DNA of 64,000 bases from Pseudeuparius sepicola (GCA_963920635.1 OY987307.1:18553735-18617734), one strand, 5' to 3'. Numbered from the stretch's first letter, positions 20,508 through 31,935 are shown. Made by a program: numbers and translations. The notes: a model not told the origin generated them from the sequence alone.

Positions 20508-20746
20508 CAGTGGCGCACCCAGAAAATATGATTGGGGGGGGGGGGGCAACTTAAAAAGTTTGTCGTATTGCATACAAATATTTTATGATTAAAAGAAATT
20601 TCCAGGCTAGGTCTAGGATTGCGAAAAGAATTGCCGAGAGTCGCACAGAGGACAGTAGTACATCTACGATACCCTCGAGATTTTTTTAAAATATGAGAGG
20701 TCTAGGGGGGGACGAGGCCCCCTGCCTCTCTCTGGGTGCGCCACTG
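20508..20746. mobile_element. Short hAT MITE with 8-bp target duplication
   Basis: The ends CAGTGGCGCACCCAG and CTGGGTGCGCCACTG are exact inverses. CGTCTCAC is duplicated at 20500-20507 and 20747-20754. A run of G follows the left end and a GGGGGGG tract precedes the right end. It is 239 bp long with no coding capacity. Confidence 0.93.
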
Positions 20747-20829
20747 CGTCTCACTACTATCTTAAATATTTTAAGGTATTTTAAAATTTCTAAGATTTTC
20801 GATATTTATCTTGAACAGGGAACTGTCAG

Positions 20830-20894
20830 GGACCTAGATGACTGTAGTAAACCATTGCAATCATTTGGAATATTGTGAGGGTGAGAATTGTTAT
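20830..20894 (+). repeat. Tail of dispersed repeat (TATTGTGAGGGTGAGAATT)
   Basis: TGGAATATTGTGAGGGTGAG followed by AATTGTTATA matches tails at 31180-31225 and 57850-57900, where it is preceded by a short hairpin and followed by TTA or ATT units. This is consistent with a retroposon 3' end, truncated here by the next MITE. Confidence 0.5.
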
Positions 20895-20895
20895 A

Positions 20896-22129
20896 CAGGG
20901 TGTCCAACTTTAAAACTGTACAAATCCGTAAAATCTTTATTTTTGGAGATAATCGCCTAAGCTTTTTTTATTTGAAAGGCCTTAAAAAACCGCTTCTTTT
21001 GACCTCCCTGCCATTTTCAAAATGCAAATCCAGGGCCGGCTGTGATTTTTTTATACCCCCGATTTTCACGAAAACCATTTAGCGATTTTTTTATTTAAAA
21101 TCTGACCACACAGCGTTAATCAGAATACCCCAAAACCCCTATATACCAAATTTGAATAAAAAATATACAGGGAGTTCCATTCTGCAGGGTGTCAAATTTG
21201 AGCAAAATAGGAATTTTAAAGGCATCTGCCAAGTCAAGAGTGCCATGGAATCTCCTCAAAATAGTTGAATGGTCAATAGGACCACTTAAGTTGTTGGTGT
21301 GCAAAGGTCCAATACAAAATACACAGAGTGTCCTTATCTGTGCCATCTCAAATTACTGAATTTTTGGAACTTTATACGGGTCAAAAATCGAGTATATCAA
21401 AACCGCTCTACACACTATAAACGAATTAAATCTAAAAAATACAGAAGTCTGCCAGTCAGTAAGTCCATATCAGTTAAGGTGGCTGGTGTGCCACAACTGG
21501 AAACACACAGAAAATGTATCATCTCAGACAGTGACTTTGTTGAGTAAGGTCCAATAATTTAAATTGTTTTTATTTCTTAGTTGGCATTTTGTAAAGAAAT
21601 ACATTACTTTTGTGTTTATCAATATTTTTTCAACGATTTCACAGCACTCATGACCCGTATAGAATTTCATAAAAATTCAGAATTTTGCGATGGCACAGAT
21701 AAGAACGCTCTGTATATTTTGTATTGGACCTTCGCACACCAACACCTCGAGTGGTCCCATTGACCATTCAACTGTTTTGAAGGGATTCCATGGAACTCTT
21801 GACTTCGCAGATGCCTTTAAAATTCCTATTTTGCTCAACTTTAACACCCTGCAGAATGAAACTCCCTGTATATTTTTTAATCAAATTTGGTATATAGGGG
21901 TCTTGGTGTTCTGATTAATGCTGTGGGGTCAGATTATACGTAAAAAATCGCTAAATGGTTTTCGTGAAAATCGGGGGTATAAAAAAATCGCAGCCGGCCC
22001 TGGATTTGCATTTTGAAAATGGCAGGAAGGTCAAAAGAAGCAGTTTTTGAAGGCCTTTCAAACAAAAAAAAGTTTAGGCGATTATCTGCAAAAATGAAGA
22101 TTTTACGGATTTGTACAGTTTTAAAGTTG
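20896..22129. repeat. Palindromic element, ~600-bp arms
   Basis: Left end CAGGGTGTCCAACTTTAAAA next to TA. The whole left half returns inverted in the right half (for example GGGCCGGCTGTGATTTTTTT and CAGGGAGTTCCATTCTGCAG). The right end stops at TTTTAAAGTT and lacks the last ~12 bp. Same family as 1315-3075. The open frames in the two halves mirror each other and are not genes. Confidence 0.85.
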
Positions 22130-22190
22130 TATTATTATGTATTAATAATGGAAAGTGCCTATTGAATATTTTATTTACATGTAGGATGTA

Positions 22191-22822
22191 TACCCCGATT
22201 ACTGTAAGAAGTCCCGATTTTGTCAGATGACATTCTCCACAAAATCCCTAGGAATTTTCTGTTAACCATGGGTATAGCATTGGTATATGTGTCTCAACCA
22301 GTTAATGACGTCTCTCATTGATTTATGATGTGAAAAGTTACCCAAGTGATACGAAAAAAAGAACATAATAAAATAATAACCCTATTGCAATCAGGTTTAT
22401 GCCTCTACAAATAAAAATAACTACGAACTACAACTCATTTTAATAATAATTTCAAACGTCATGGAAACACTTTCAATTTGGTATTTTAGTATAATCAGCT
22501 ACTCGCGGCTGCGTCTGTGGTGCGACTGGTGCGTACTCAGGCAAATTTTATTTCGGTGTTGTGAAGTGACCGTGAAGGTTTTCCGGATCGTTCAAAAGGG
22601 TTCAAACTTTGGCCATTGAAAATATTCGTGGGTTTTCTACGTTTCGTGAGTTTTTCCGTTATCTGTGTTGTTCTTGTTCGTGTTATTAGTAGTTATTCAT
22701 TGTGCAAATGAGCTCGTTACTGACCTGGACTTATGACCCGGTTGCTGCATTAATGCCAACTTAGGATGGCGAAATTACCAATTGACAGTCCCAGTAAGGA
22801 CTTCTTAAAATAATTTGACTAT
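22191..22822 (+). repeat. 632-bp repeat, inverted copy at 60746-61376
   Basis: It runs from TACCCCGATTACTGTAAGAA to CTTAAAATAATTTGACTATA. The minus strand of 60746-61376 matches it end to end with scattered substitutions. Short related words at the two ends (TAAGAAGTCC) may be a weak inverted repeat. It contains no convincing protein and the class is unknown. It could be a solo LTR-like unit or a DNA-transposon relic. Confidence 0.75.
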
Positions 22823-24205
22823 AGGTAATTTGTTTTCACCACTTCGATCAAAATATTCACCTCACCCGATCAACAAGATGCAAATAATTTCGTGCCTATA
22901 ATGAGCCATTTATACAGTTCCATGAAAACTTTTTTGTTCCTTATCAGAGATTTGTTTGATGCGCAACTTGTATTTACACCCTGTAGCTACGTCCCAATTC
23001 TGGAAAGTGCCTGTCATGAAAAATTATTATTATACTACATGATCTATAGATACAGCACACTCTGCTTTTCGGATTTCGGAGAAACATTATTTCAAAGAAA
23101 AAAATTATTAGCACAATATATCAAACTAAAACTTTCGTAACCACACCAAATATTTATATTGTAATTATAGGTAATGTTCTAAAAATCAAATCTTCAATTT
23201 GCACGTAGTTCCTGCATTAAATTACTCCACATTTCTATGAACTCAGTGGTAATATGTACCTAATAGTAAACATTTTTTTCACTTGTACGAATATTTCAAA
23301 TTTATACATTTTCTAATTCCTACTTTTATCCATACAGGTTATATTTTTTAAACTTATTCTGTGGTAAAAAATATTTTCTTTAAATTAATACTTTTAATAA
23401 CGTCGGTATCCTAAATACTTTCGATACCTATCGATACTTACCTTCAGGTCAAAATGTGACATAAATAGATGAAACCAAAAAAAGTGAAGTATTTAACTCG
23501 CAAGCAATGGTTATTACTCAAAAATATCTATTTTATTATCATGAGTAGGTAAAGGGTGATAAAGCATATTTTTCCACCCCTTTATTTTCTATATTTTTTA
23601 GGAAAATAGTTTCAGATAAAAGTTGGGAAGCCAAAGCAAGATTTTTTCAGCGTTTATTTAGTTTTACACAGGGTACTCAGAAAAGCGGTGCCAAACCAAA
23701 CTTTTGTTTCTTGTGCAGTAACACCCTGTATATTTTTAGATATTTGAAATCTGCTCATTAATTGTCACAATTTCGACCATATATACATACATGTAATAAT
23801 ATGTTTGTTTCAAGCTTGAAACTTTCAGTTGTGCACTTTTGATGCAGGTATGTCCATTGTTTCGAAAATGAGACCTTTGGGGGTAGGTACAGTGTGTTTC
23901 AGTTTGATAATTGAAAAATCGGTATTTTTAGTGAAACAACCGATTTATTTTTTATTTTTTAGTATATTGCACTTAAAGTGCTCTAGTGATGTGCATTTTT
24001 TATTTAGGCTCTTTGCATGGCCTGCTATGTTATAAAATGTAACCCCAAAAATGGCATTTTTTAAAGAAAAAAAAAACTAATTGTCCAATCGATTTAGCCA
24101 TGCTTCAAAATCTTTAATACCAAGTTTCAAAGTTTGCATCTTATACAGAGTGTTTATAATTTAGTTGAAAATTTCGAAAATTTACCAAAGCATTTTGTCC
24201 CATAT
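22823..24205. other. No gene recognised
   Basis: AT-rich. GATACCTATCGATACTTACC lies at about 23424 and isolated CACCCTGTATA words at 22977 and 23730. The open frames at 22892-23140 and 23829-24035 show no domain. From about 24176 the sequence belongs to the repeat also found at 49100-49150. Confidence 0.3.
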
Positions 24206-24213
24206 GCCACAAG

Positions 24214-24956
24214 TAGGGCTGTTCGATCTCCGAATTTCAGTATCGGAAATCGATACTGAAAAAATATCGATAAAATCGATAAATCGATCTTATCGATAAA
24301 ATCGATAAATCGATCTTATCGATATAATCTATCTTATCGATAAAATCGATCTTATCGATATAATCGATCTGATCGATAAAATCGATCTTATCGATCATAT
24401 TGATAAAATCGATCTTATCGATAAACTCGATCATATCGATAAAATCGATCTTATCGATATAATTAATCTTATTGATGAAATCGATATAATCAATTTTATT
24501 TAAGAACCTAGACAAAAAAAGGGCGATCGGCTTTCTGCGGGCGCGGTCTGGACGCAATGGGTGCAGCAATTTCCTTTATTCCTATCAAAAGATAGATATA
24601 ATTGGAAAGATCGGTAAAATAAAAAATATCGATAAAATCGAAAAGATCGATAAAATCGAAAAGATCGATAAAATCAAAAATATCTATAAAATCGAAAAGA
24701 TCGATAAAATCGAAAAGATCGATAAAATCGAAAAGATCGATAAAATCGAAAATATCGATAAAATCGAAAAGATCGATAAAATCGAAAAGATCGATAAAAT
24801 CGAAAAGATCGATAAAATCGAAAAGATCGATAAAATCGGAAAGATCGAAAATATCGATAATATCGATATTTCGATTTATCGAAATTGAATATCGAGTATC
24901 GATAAAATAGATAGTATTGATACTTTCGATTTTATCGATATTTTGTCTCAGGCCTA
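24214..24956. mobile_element. hAT MITE made of 18-bp ATCGAT-rich tandem units
   Basis: The termini TAGGGCTG and its near-inverse (CAGGCCTA) lie between 8-bp duplications GCCACAAG (24206-24213 and 24957-24964). Inside are two arrays: 24255-24495, with units like ATCGATCTTATCGATAAA, and 24625-24850, with units like AAAATCGAAAAGATCGAT. A GC-richer spacer (24500-24590) separates them. Because the unit is a multiple of three, the minus strand stays open for 110 and 164 codons of Ile-Asp/Phe repeats, which I regard as artefacts. The unoccupied version of the same target is present at about 49120. Confidence 0.88.
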
Positions 24957-24964
24957 GCCACAAG

Positions 24965-25870
24965 CCATTTCTTTTAAAATTACAATATATGCCTGTGCAC
25001 ATTAATATAACGAATTAGACCGTCTGATAGTGAGAGATTTAGGTGCCTCATTTTCGCATACAAGCCTCTATCGAAGAGGGTTGAAAATGACATCGAGTTG
25101 AGTAGAATGAAGGTAAATTTACGAGTGGCCCCTGAGGATAACATATGGAAAATTCGAATTTCCTTAACTAAAATAAAAGGTGTCTGTTGCCCATATTTGT
25201 TACGCAAGCCGTGTTCACTAAATGATTAATTAATAGAACCTGGCTTCTTAAAACCAAAGGCTTGAGTGTTGCAGGTGGCTAAAAGGTTGAAATAAGGGCG
25301 TAACCTTGTAAGGAAAAATCGAAATTTTTACCGATTTTTCCACACAATCCCATAGAAAGTATGAAAATGTACATCGTCACTAGCCCAAGAAACATAAAAA
25401 ACATATATACATAATTAACATATTATATACCTATACAGGGGGTTTCATTAAGGGTGAAGAGGGACCATATCTCAGGAATTAATAGTCCTGGAGCTTTGGG
25501 GAAAAATCTTCTTAAGTAATGTGGTCACAAAAAATCGCTGGAAATTGTTCGAAAAAGTTCGTAGATCGGCCGCTAGGGGGCGTATTCGCAACAGGAAATT
25601 TGAACCTCTATTTGCCCCTTAATGAAACACCCTGTATATGATATAGGAAATCGAATTTTCCATGTTATCCCCAGGGGCCACTCATAAATGTCCCTTCATT
25701 CTACTCAACATCGATGTACTTTTCAACTCTCTTCGAGGCTTGTATGCGAAAATGGGGCACCTAAATCTGTCACTATCTGACGGTCTATATATAATGCCCT
25801 GTAAATCATTAAGTATTAGAGATACAAAAATTTTTATAAGAAAAAGTTGACCAGAAGCTCTTATAACATA
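24965..25870. repeat. Palindromic repeat, inverted copy at 48510-49150
   Basis: The block 24965-25230 is almost identical to the reverse complement of 48880-49130. The arm ACCGTCTGATAGTGAGAGAT... (25019 onward) returns inverted at about 25640-25790. A MITE (25435-25634) sits inside. The right flank continues as a third repeat type that resumes at 27299. Confidence 0.75.
25435..25634. repeat. Nested MITE, CAGGGGGTTTCATTAAGGG ends
   Basis: Starts CAGGGGGTTTCATTAAGGG and ends CCCCTTAATGAAACACCCTG, TA on both sides, 200 bp. Non-coding. Confidence 0.8.
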
Positions 25871-25872
25871 TA

Positions 25873-27298
25873 CAGTGTCCTCCAAAAAGTTCGCACCATA
25901 GGGGGAAATTTTTAATTAACGTTTTATTTTGAAATTTAATTTTGGGGTTACCTTTTGCTTTAAAAAAGATGAAAAATGACCCACTCAAACGTGGTCATGT
26001 GACTTTAGTTATCTGTCAAAAATGACATTTAAAAAAATATATCGCCAAAAATGGGTTTAGTTGTTAAAATATCAAAAAGTTTTACTTGAAAAAGTTGTTA
26101 GTTTTTCAATTTTACGTAAGTGTACCAAATTTGAACGCTCTACTAAAATATTTATTTTTTGTCAATTTCTAATATTTATGAAATTTCTGAATATTTTAAA
26201 AACTCTAAAATTCGTAAAAACTATTTTATATCACTAGCTTTATCATTCCATTAATTTTTTATTACTAATTACCGATAAGAATAGGTATTTTTCAAAAGAA
26301 AATGATATTTACGCTTTAAAATTTTGTTATGTATGTTGCAAAGTTGATGTACCGTCTAGCATTTGGGGTATAAATTTAGTTGCATTACGTTTCCCAGTTC
26401 TAAATTGATGCCAAAATAATAATAAATTGAAATATCATCAAAGTATTTTACGTACCTATCTATAAGCAAAATTCTTGACTTTTATGGAACAAATAATTAT
26501 TACCTTTAAGTTTAATTGAGTAGGCCATGGAGAGAATAGAAGCAATTGTTTTTATTTGACAGTTTGATAACTGTTTGATAACTGTCAAATAAAAACAACT
26601 GTCAAATAAAAACAATTGCTTCTATTCTCTCCATGGCCTTCTCATCAATATCGATTAATGTGAAATTAAACTTAAAGGTAATAATTATTTGTTCCATAAA
26701 AGTCAAGAATTTTGATTAGATACGTAAAATACTTTGATGATATTTTAATTTATTGTTATTTTGGCATCAATTTAGAACTGGGAAACGTAATGTAACTAAA
26801 TTTATACCCCAAATGCTAGACAACAACAACTTTGCAACCAACAAACATAACAGAATTTTAAAGCGTAAATATCATTTTCTTCTGAAAAATAGCTATTCAT
26901 ATCGGTAATTAGTAATAAAAAATTAATGGAATGATAAAGCTAGTGATATAAAATAGTTTTTACGAAGTTTTAGAGTTTTTAAAATTTTCAGAAATTTCAT
27001 AAATAGATATTAAAAATTGGCAAAAAACTAAATAGTTTAGTAGAGCGTTCAAATTTGGTACACTTACGTAAAATTGAAAAACAAACAACTTTTTCAAGTA
27101 AAACTTTTTGATATTTTAACAACTAAACCCATTTTTTGCGATATATTTTTTTAAAAGTCATTTTTGACAGATAACGAAAGTCACATGACCACGTTTGAGT
27201 AGGTCTTTTTCATCTTTTTTAAAGCAAAAGGTAACCCCAAAATTATATTTCAAAATAAAACGTTGATTAAAAATTTCCCCCCTATGGTGCGACAGTGT
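25873..27298. repeat. Large palindromic MITE, CAGTGTCCTCCAAAAAG family
   Basis: Two arms of about 450 bp (25873-26330 and 26850-27298) are inverted copies and match 19006-19692. The right end has lost about a dozen terminal bases (GGTGCGACAGTGTA instead of the full inverse). A second palindrome occupies its centre. Confidence 0.85.
26330..26850. repeat. Palindrome inserted at the centre of 25873-27298
   Basis: Arms start ATGTTGCAAAGTTG...TAGCATTTGGGGTATAAAT and return inverted from about 26640 (ATTTATACCCCAAATGCTAG). Near the centre TTTGACAGTTTGATAACTG and TAACTGTCAAATAAAAAC are adjacent inverted or direct words. No target duplication was resolved and there is no coding capacity. Confidence 0.75.
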
Positions 27299-27490
27299 AT
27301 AAGATATATCCTCTAAAACATTTATTAAGGTAATTTTTTTGTGCGGAATTTTTGCAGTACAAGTAATGCGCTGTAACTCGTTATGTATCAGAGATACAAA
27401 AAAAATATGAGAAAAATGTTTCACTCCTATTGTTTAGGAAACCACCCTATGGCGCAATTCGTACCCGGAGTTCGAGTGTGATCTTTTTTT
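27299..27490 (-). repeat. Repeat fragment related to 58690-58950
   Basis: On the minus strand GATCACACTCGAACTCCGGG, TACGAATTGCGCCATA, GGTGGTTTCCTAAACAATA, then a CATAACGAG block and AAAAAATTACCTTAATA follow the same order as the plus strand at 58690-58950. The piece left of the MITE (25795-25870) seems to belong to the same unit. Confidence 0.6.
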
Positions 27491-28363
27491 ATAAGCCGAG
27501 CACAACTTTATTGGACTACTACATGTCACACTCATTGTGACCATTGAATAAGGTATTCACGTTAATCAATGTTGTGACATAGTATCTTGTCCCTGAACGA
27601 CGAAACACTCCCTAAAGGCGCGAATCCATACGATGAGATATTTTCATGGCATTTTTATTTCGCGAGAAAATGATATTAATAACACACAGACATAAAAGTG
27701 AAAAAAAAAATCTCGACCCTGTCTCTACTTTGATACTTATTTATAGTGTTGTTGAAATTTATCACCCGGCGCAAAATGGAAATCACATAGTAGCCTCTTA
27801 ATATGATTTACCCGATACCCGATATCTACCAAACCAAAATAGACACGTATCGCCATCTTTTAATACCGAATGCATCCAATCTCCAATGAAACAAATCCAT
27901 AGACTATCCGCCAACTGTCACATTTAGGTATTATCAAATGTTCAGTCGTGCCTTATCGAATATTTTCGAGTGCTCCGTTTAGGTATAGTGTTCCGTAATG
28001 ATGTATAAATGTTTGGAGAAGATTTAAGCCTCTCCTGCAAAGTTATTCCAGCCTTATAAGAGGTAGAAACTAGAAAGTTGAATCCATTTAATTTTTAATT
28101 GGGTTTTTCGTCACCAAACTGATCGAAATACAACTTTTTCAAGTTGCCTGGAAAATTCATAAATTCTTAACAGTAAATGAAACTTTAAACGTGTAACTCA
28201 AAAAATAACTTCAACAAATTTGTTTTCTGAGCTTTCGGAGAATAAATCTTCCTCCTTTCTCAAAGATCATGCCACGTCAAAGTGAAGTGACAGATTAATA
28301 AATTTCAGGTTAAAATGTCATGGCAACAGAAACAATAGCCTAGCCACCTGCCTGATATTGTAT
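27491..28363. other. No feature recognised
   Basis: AT-rich DNA downstream (in transcriptional sense) of the Penelope-like element. No LTR-like or ribozyme sequence was seen. Confidence 0.3.
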
Positions 28364-29612
28364 CTAATTATCTATACTAACTTCTCTTTGAATAAGTGGC
28401 AATAATATTTTACTGAATTCCACTGAACATTCAGCAACACAGTTGCCCGTATTTCCTAGAATAAATGCAGATTCTTTAATTTTTCGTCTATTTCCTACTT
28501 CTTCTTTGAGAATTGGTTTGGACCTATCCCACAATATCCTATGATTGTTATTAAAAGAATGTTCACATATTTTTGACTTAGAAATTTGATTTTGCCTGAT
28601 ATAATTTTTATGTTCTTTTAAACAAACGTTAAATGGCCTACAAGTCTCCCCAACATAGAACTTTCCACATTCACAAGGAATTTTATAAACGCAATTTTTT
28701 GAACTTTGTAAGTACCTCATTAAAAGGTTTCGTTTTAACTAGCATCGATCTTAATGTATTTTTGGTTTTAAATACTGTTCTGACATTAAAACGATTGCCT
28801 ATGCGTTTTAGCTTATCTGATAGTCCAGGAATATAAAGAATAATTACATTTATTGGCCGGTCCACCAGATTTATTTCTCTAATTCTATTAGCATTGTTAT
28901 TTTGTTGGCAATCCTGAAAAACTTGCTCAACAAATTCAATAGGATAACTATTCTTCTCAAGAACATGTTTTATATGTTTAATTTCCTCCTCAAATTTTGT
29001 GTTATTAGAACAAATCGTTCTAGCCCTGCCATACAAACTCTTAATTACTCCTTTTTTTACACTAATATGATGATTGGAGTTGGAATGGGGATATCTATTA
29101 GTATGTGTTGGTTTTCTATAGACATAGTTTCTATACTATCAGATTTTAGTATAGAAACATCTAAGAAAGGTAATATTCAATTTCTAAGGTAAACTTAATA
29201 GAAGGTTCTTGTGAGTTTATAAAATTTAATAATGAATTTAAATCATCTACTCCATGTTCCCATATAACAAATATGTCATCTAGGTACATATCTCCACCAA
29301 ACATTAGGTTGGTGAACATATCTACTCAATTCATTTTGTTCAAAATATTCCATGAATAAATTGCTTATGAATGGTGATAAGGGAGACCCCATAGCCATTC
29401 CAAATTCCTGCTGGTAAAATTCATTTTCTACTTGAAAATAAGTGGTTTTAACACATAGTGTTGTTAGTTCTAATATTGCATCTATATTCAAATTCGTCCT
29501 TTCTACTAAAGTCTGACCATTTTCTAACTTTCTGAGTAAAATATTCAATAATTTGTCAACAGGGACATTTGTAAAAAGACTAACCACATCAAAGCTAGCT
29601 TGTAACACGACC
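28364..29612 (-). pseudogene. Penelope-like element, reverse transcriptase plus GIY-YIG endonuclease, broken
   Basis: Penelope-like retroelements copy RNA at a nick made by a GIY-YIG nuclease. Reading from 29612 down, SFDVVSLFTNVPV opens the reverse transcriptase palm, followed by YQQEFGMAMGSPLSPFISNL and WWRYV. At the catalytic Y-x-DD motif a 4-base CCTA insertion shifts the frame, and the next frame resumes DDIFVIWEHG. Next come PFLDVSI, KKGVIKSLYGRARTICSN and a linker (29036-28683). The endonuclease follows at 28720-28364 with VYKIPCECGKFYVGET, CRPFN and KEHKN, the GIY, YIG and Arg motifs in recognisable form. The 5' half of the reverse transcriptase is missing: at 29612 the sequence switches to unrelated GC-rich DNA. 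There are at least two frameshifts. The family assignment is secure; the clade is not. Confidence 0.88.
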
Positions 29613-30165
29613 AACCACCCTCCTGGAGCCAGCACCAGGACCACCCGTGTTTCAACGCGAGGACGCCGCCACTCCTCGCTCCCCGGGTAGTACGAAAGCG
29701 CTCCGTACTACCCCTCGCGAGGGCGCGCCGGTCGGTACCGCCGCCTACGCGACCCAGCCGAGACTCCACCCCCAGCATCGATCCGTCCGGCCAGCGCCGA
29801 CGGGTATAAGAAGAGCCAGCCAGCCCTCAAGGAGCAAGTCGCTCTCGAGCTTCTTCAGTCAACAGCCTTCCACCCTTGGAACAGGGGTATGCAACTGGGT
29901 CCGGCGCATTGGCAACACAGGTCGGCCATTACGTCGGGTTGTGAAGGCCGAAGGGTATGATCGAAGGTAGCAAAAAGTGAGCTATATTCGCTCTGAACGC
30001 GACCCTATGTTAAACGGGTTGCCTACACATTACGGGTTGGAGGGTTGGACCAATAGAATCGCCGGATCAGACACCTTGGGCGATCGATGAATTTGCAAAT
30101 TTTGAAGTTTTAATAAAAAAATATATCAACAATCTCGAACAAGGTAAGTCAAATATGTTATTATT
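29613..30165. repeat. GC-rich block, possibly LTR-derived
   Basis: A sharp rise in GC begins at the Penelope breakpoint. GGGTAGTAC at about 29686 and its inverse GTACTACCC at about 29706 form a hairpin. A 61-bp segment (29823-29883, starting GCCCTCAAGGAGCAAGTCGC) is identical to 31604-31664. It is preceded by GGGTATAAGAAGAG, TATA-like. Shared R-like sequence behind a TATA-like word would fit an LTR, but no complete LTR pair or primer-binding site was found. The 107-codon plus-strand frame here shows no domain. Confidence 0.45.
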
Positions 30166-31150
30166 TATTAATGCCATAACTCATAACAGTTCTTCCCGAG
30201 TTATTATCAATGTGTTATTCGAGGAATATTCCAAATATGAATAGGCAGTGTGAAAAGTATGGTTAGGGGGCTATTTTTAGAGACACTGTTACAAGTTATA
30301 TTTATTCCCTTTATTCCTGTTGTTTCTTCTTGTCTGTGTTATTACCACTAGATTAATATCAATAGTAAGTAAAAGCATAGTCGAACCAGTTTCGTTAGAC
30401 TGCTAAAATTACTCATACTGAAAGCCCTGTCTACTTAGTAGTCGTTGTTTTTCAGCAGTTATTATTTTCTGTGTTTAGTGTGTTTTAATGTGTTTTTATT
30501 GTTTAACTCCAGTAGTACTTTTCTGTTTGATTTAAAGATAGGTGGTACCGATAGTAAAAAATAACACCTTTTTATTATTTTAGATACAATGGAAACTGTT
30601 GAAACGGAGAATGGAGGCAACTTAATTTGAGAATAGAAGACGCAGCAGGTGGCGTGTCCCCGAAGAATCTCAGACATGGCCGGAGTTACTTCAACATCAT
30701 CCACAATAGGTCAAATTGCTTTATTCATTAATAAATAATGTGTGAGGTTAACTATTTTTAAGTATATCAGGGAGAAAAAAGGTACGAAGCGAATTAGTGA
30801 GGGACATACTAAAAAACTCAAGAAGTTTAAAAATTCCTAACTGTCTTTATTATTTCCTATCTAACATATTTGCTTCCCTTACTTGTAGCCATTGCGATCT
30901 GCTGATAAGGAACTCACTAATCGATTTTATATTTATTACATGTTTCCGGATTGCCGAACCAAGTTCGGTAGACTGGGAATATTAACAATGACCAAGACTG
31001 TTTATCTGTGATTTATCCGGACTGAAAGAGGACCAAGGACCTGTGATATGTATTTTCTAAATAGGAGTTAATTTTTATTTTGTTTCTATTCATTAAGTTT
31101 TTGTATATGGTTTTATTGGTGGTGGTGACAAAAATAATCCTAAATAATAG
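30166..31150. other. No gene recognised
   Basis: AT-rich. The short frames at 30462-30704 and 30797-30985 have no recognisable domain. Confidence 0.3.
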
Positions 31151-31154
31151 TAAT

Positions 31155-31235
31155 TGCCACCCCTCCCCCCCACAATACTCCTAGATTGGAGTATTGTGAG
31201 GGCGAGAATTATTATTATTATACCTGCCTGATATG
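31155..31235 (+). repeat. Dispersed repeat tail: hairpin plus ATT units
   Basis: CAATACTCCTAGATTGGAGTATTG is a short hairpin, followed by TGAGGGCGAGAATT and four ATT units. The same arrangement occurs at 57835-57900, with a truncated copy at 20830-20894. This is consistent with a non-LTR retrotransposon or SINE 3' end. Confidence 0.5.
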
Positions 31236-31439
31236 TTTCTTTGGTTTTTGTTTTAAATATATATATAAAAAAACGAAAATACTTTAATATATCCCTGTAG
31301 TCCTTTTAATTGTTTTATTTCTGAAAGGGAACACATAATGTGGCGGAATATATCACATTATGCGCTCTTTTTTTGAAATAAAGCAATAATTAAAAGTAAT
31401 TCAATATTCCAGTGGGAGATCCTAGTTCAAATTTCCCGC

Positions 31440-31935
31440 TTCTCCCCCTTTGCCCCTCCCCCCCCCCCCCCGCAGAATTCCTTACAGAAATTCCAACCAA
31501 GGTTCATCCAACCCGGTAAGGTGGCGCTGACCGTTCTGCCTCCTGTCAGCGCTGTTGCCAGGCAAAAGCATTGACGCCGCATTTCTTAACCTATATATTT
31601 TGTGCCCTCAAGGAGCAAGTCGCTCTCGAGCTTCTTCAGTCAACAGCCTTCCACCCTTGGAACATTGACTGGACTCGAGACCTCTGCTGCCCCGGCGCTT
31701 CAGGCTCTGCTTTCCCCCCTTGGGAACTCTGCCCGGACCCGAGCCAGTAGAACAGTGCGACCAACACCCCTTCGCTGACCGGCGCCCCACGGCCCGGCCG
31801 AACCGCTGCAGTTCTTCACATCGTGGCCATCTCTTATTGTATTTATTTAACTAACTCACCTGTTATCTGACGTGCCAATAAATACCTTAACCTGTGTGGA
31901 TTAATTTCATTCGAGGAACGGACACCCAGATACAC
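31440..31935 (+). repeat. LTR-like fragment with 61-bp block shared with 29823-29883
   Basis: After a C-run (31457-31470) the sequence becomes GC-rich. The 61-bp block at 31604-31664 is identical to 29823-29883. Downstream lies a GC-rich stretch to 31820 and an AATAAATACC poly(A)-type signal at about 31879. The arrangement would fit R and U5 of an LTR. This is a tentative call without a partner LTR. Confidence 0.4.

Noticed and set aside
24237..25002. Two minus-strand open frames (110 and 164 codons) of Ile-Asp-Phe-Ile-Asp repeats
   Set aside because: They are translations of the 18-bp ATCGAT-rich arrays inside a hAT MITE; a unit divisible by three stays open in several frames.
29647..29970. 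107-codon plus-strand frame in GC-rich DNA
   Set aside because: Ser/Arg/Pro-rich composition is what GC-rich non-coding DNA gives; part of it is the 61-bp block shared with 31604-31664, whose flanking frames differ.
29797..29970. Possible tRNA or tRNA-derived SINE in the GC-rich segment
   Set aside because: No A-box/B-box pair at proper spacing and no cloverleaf could be drawn.
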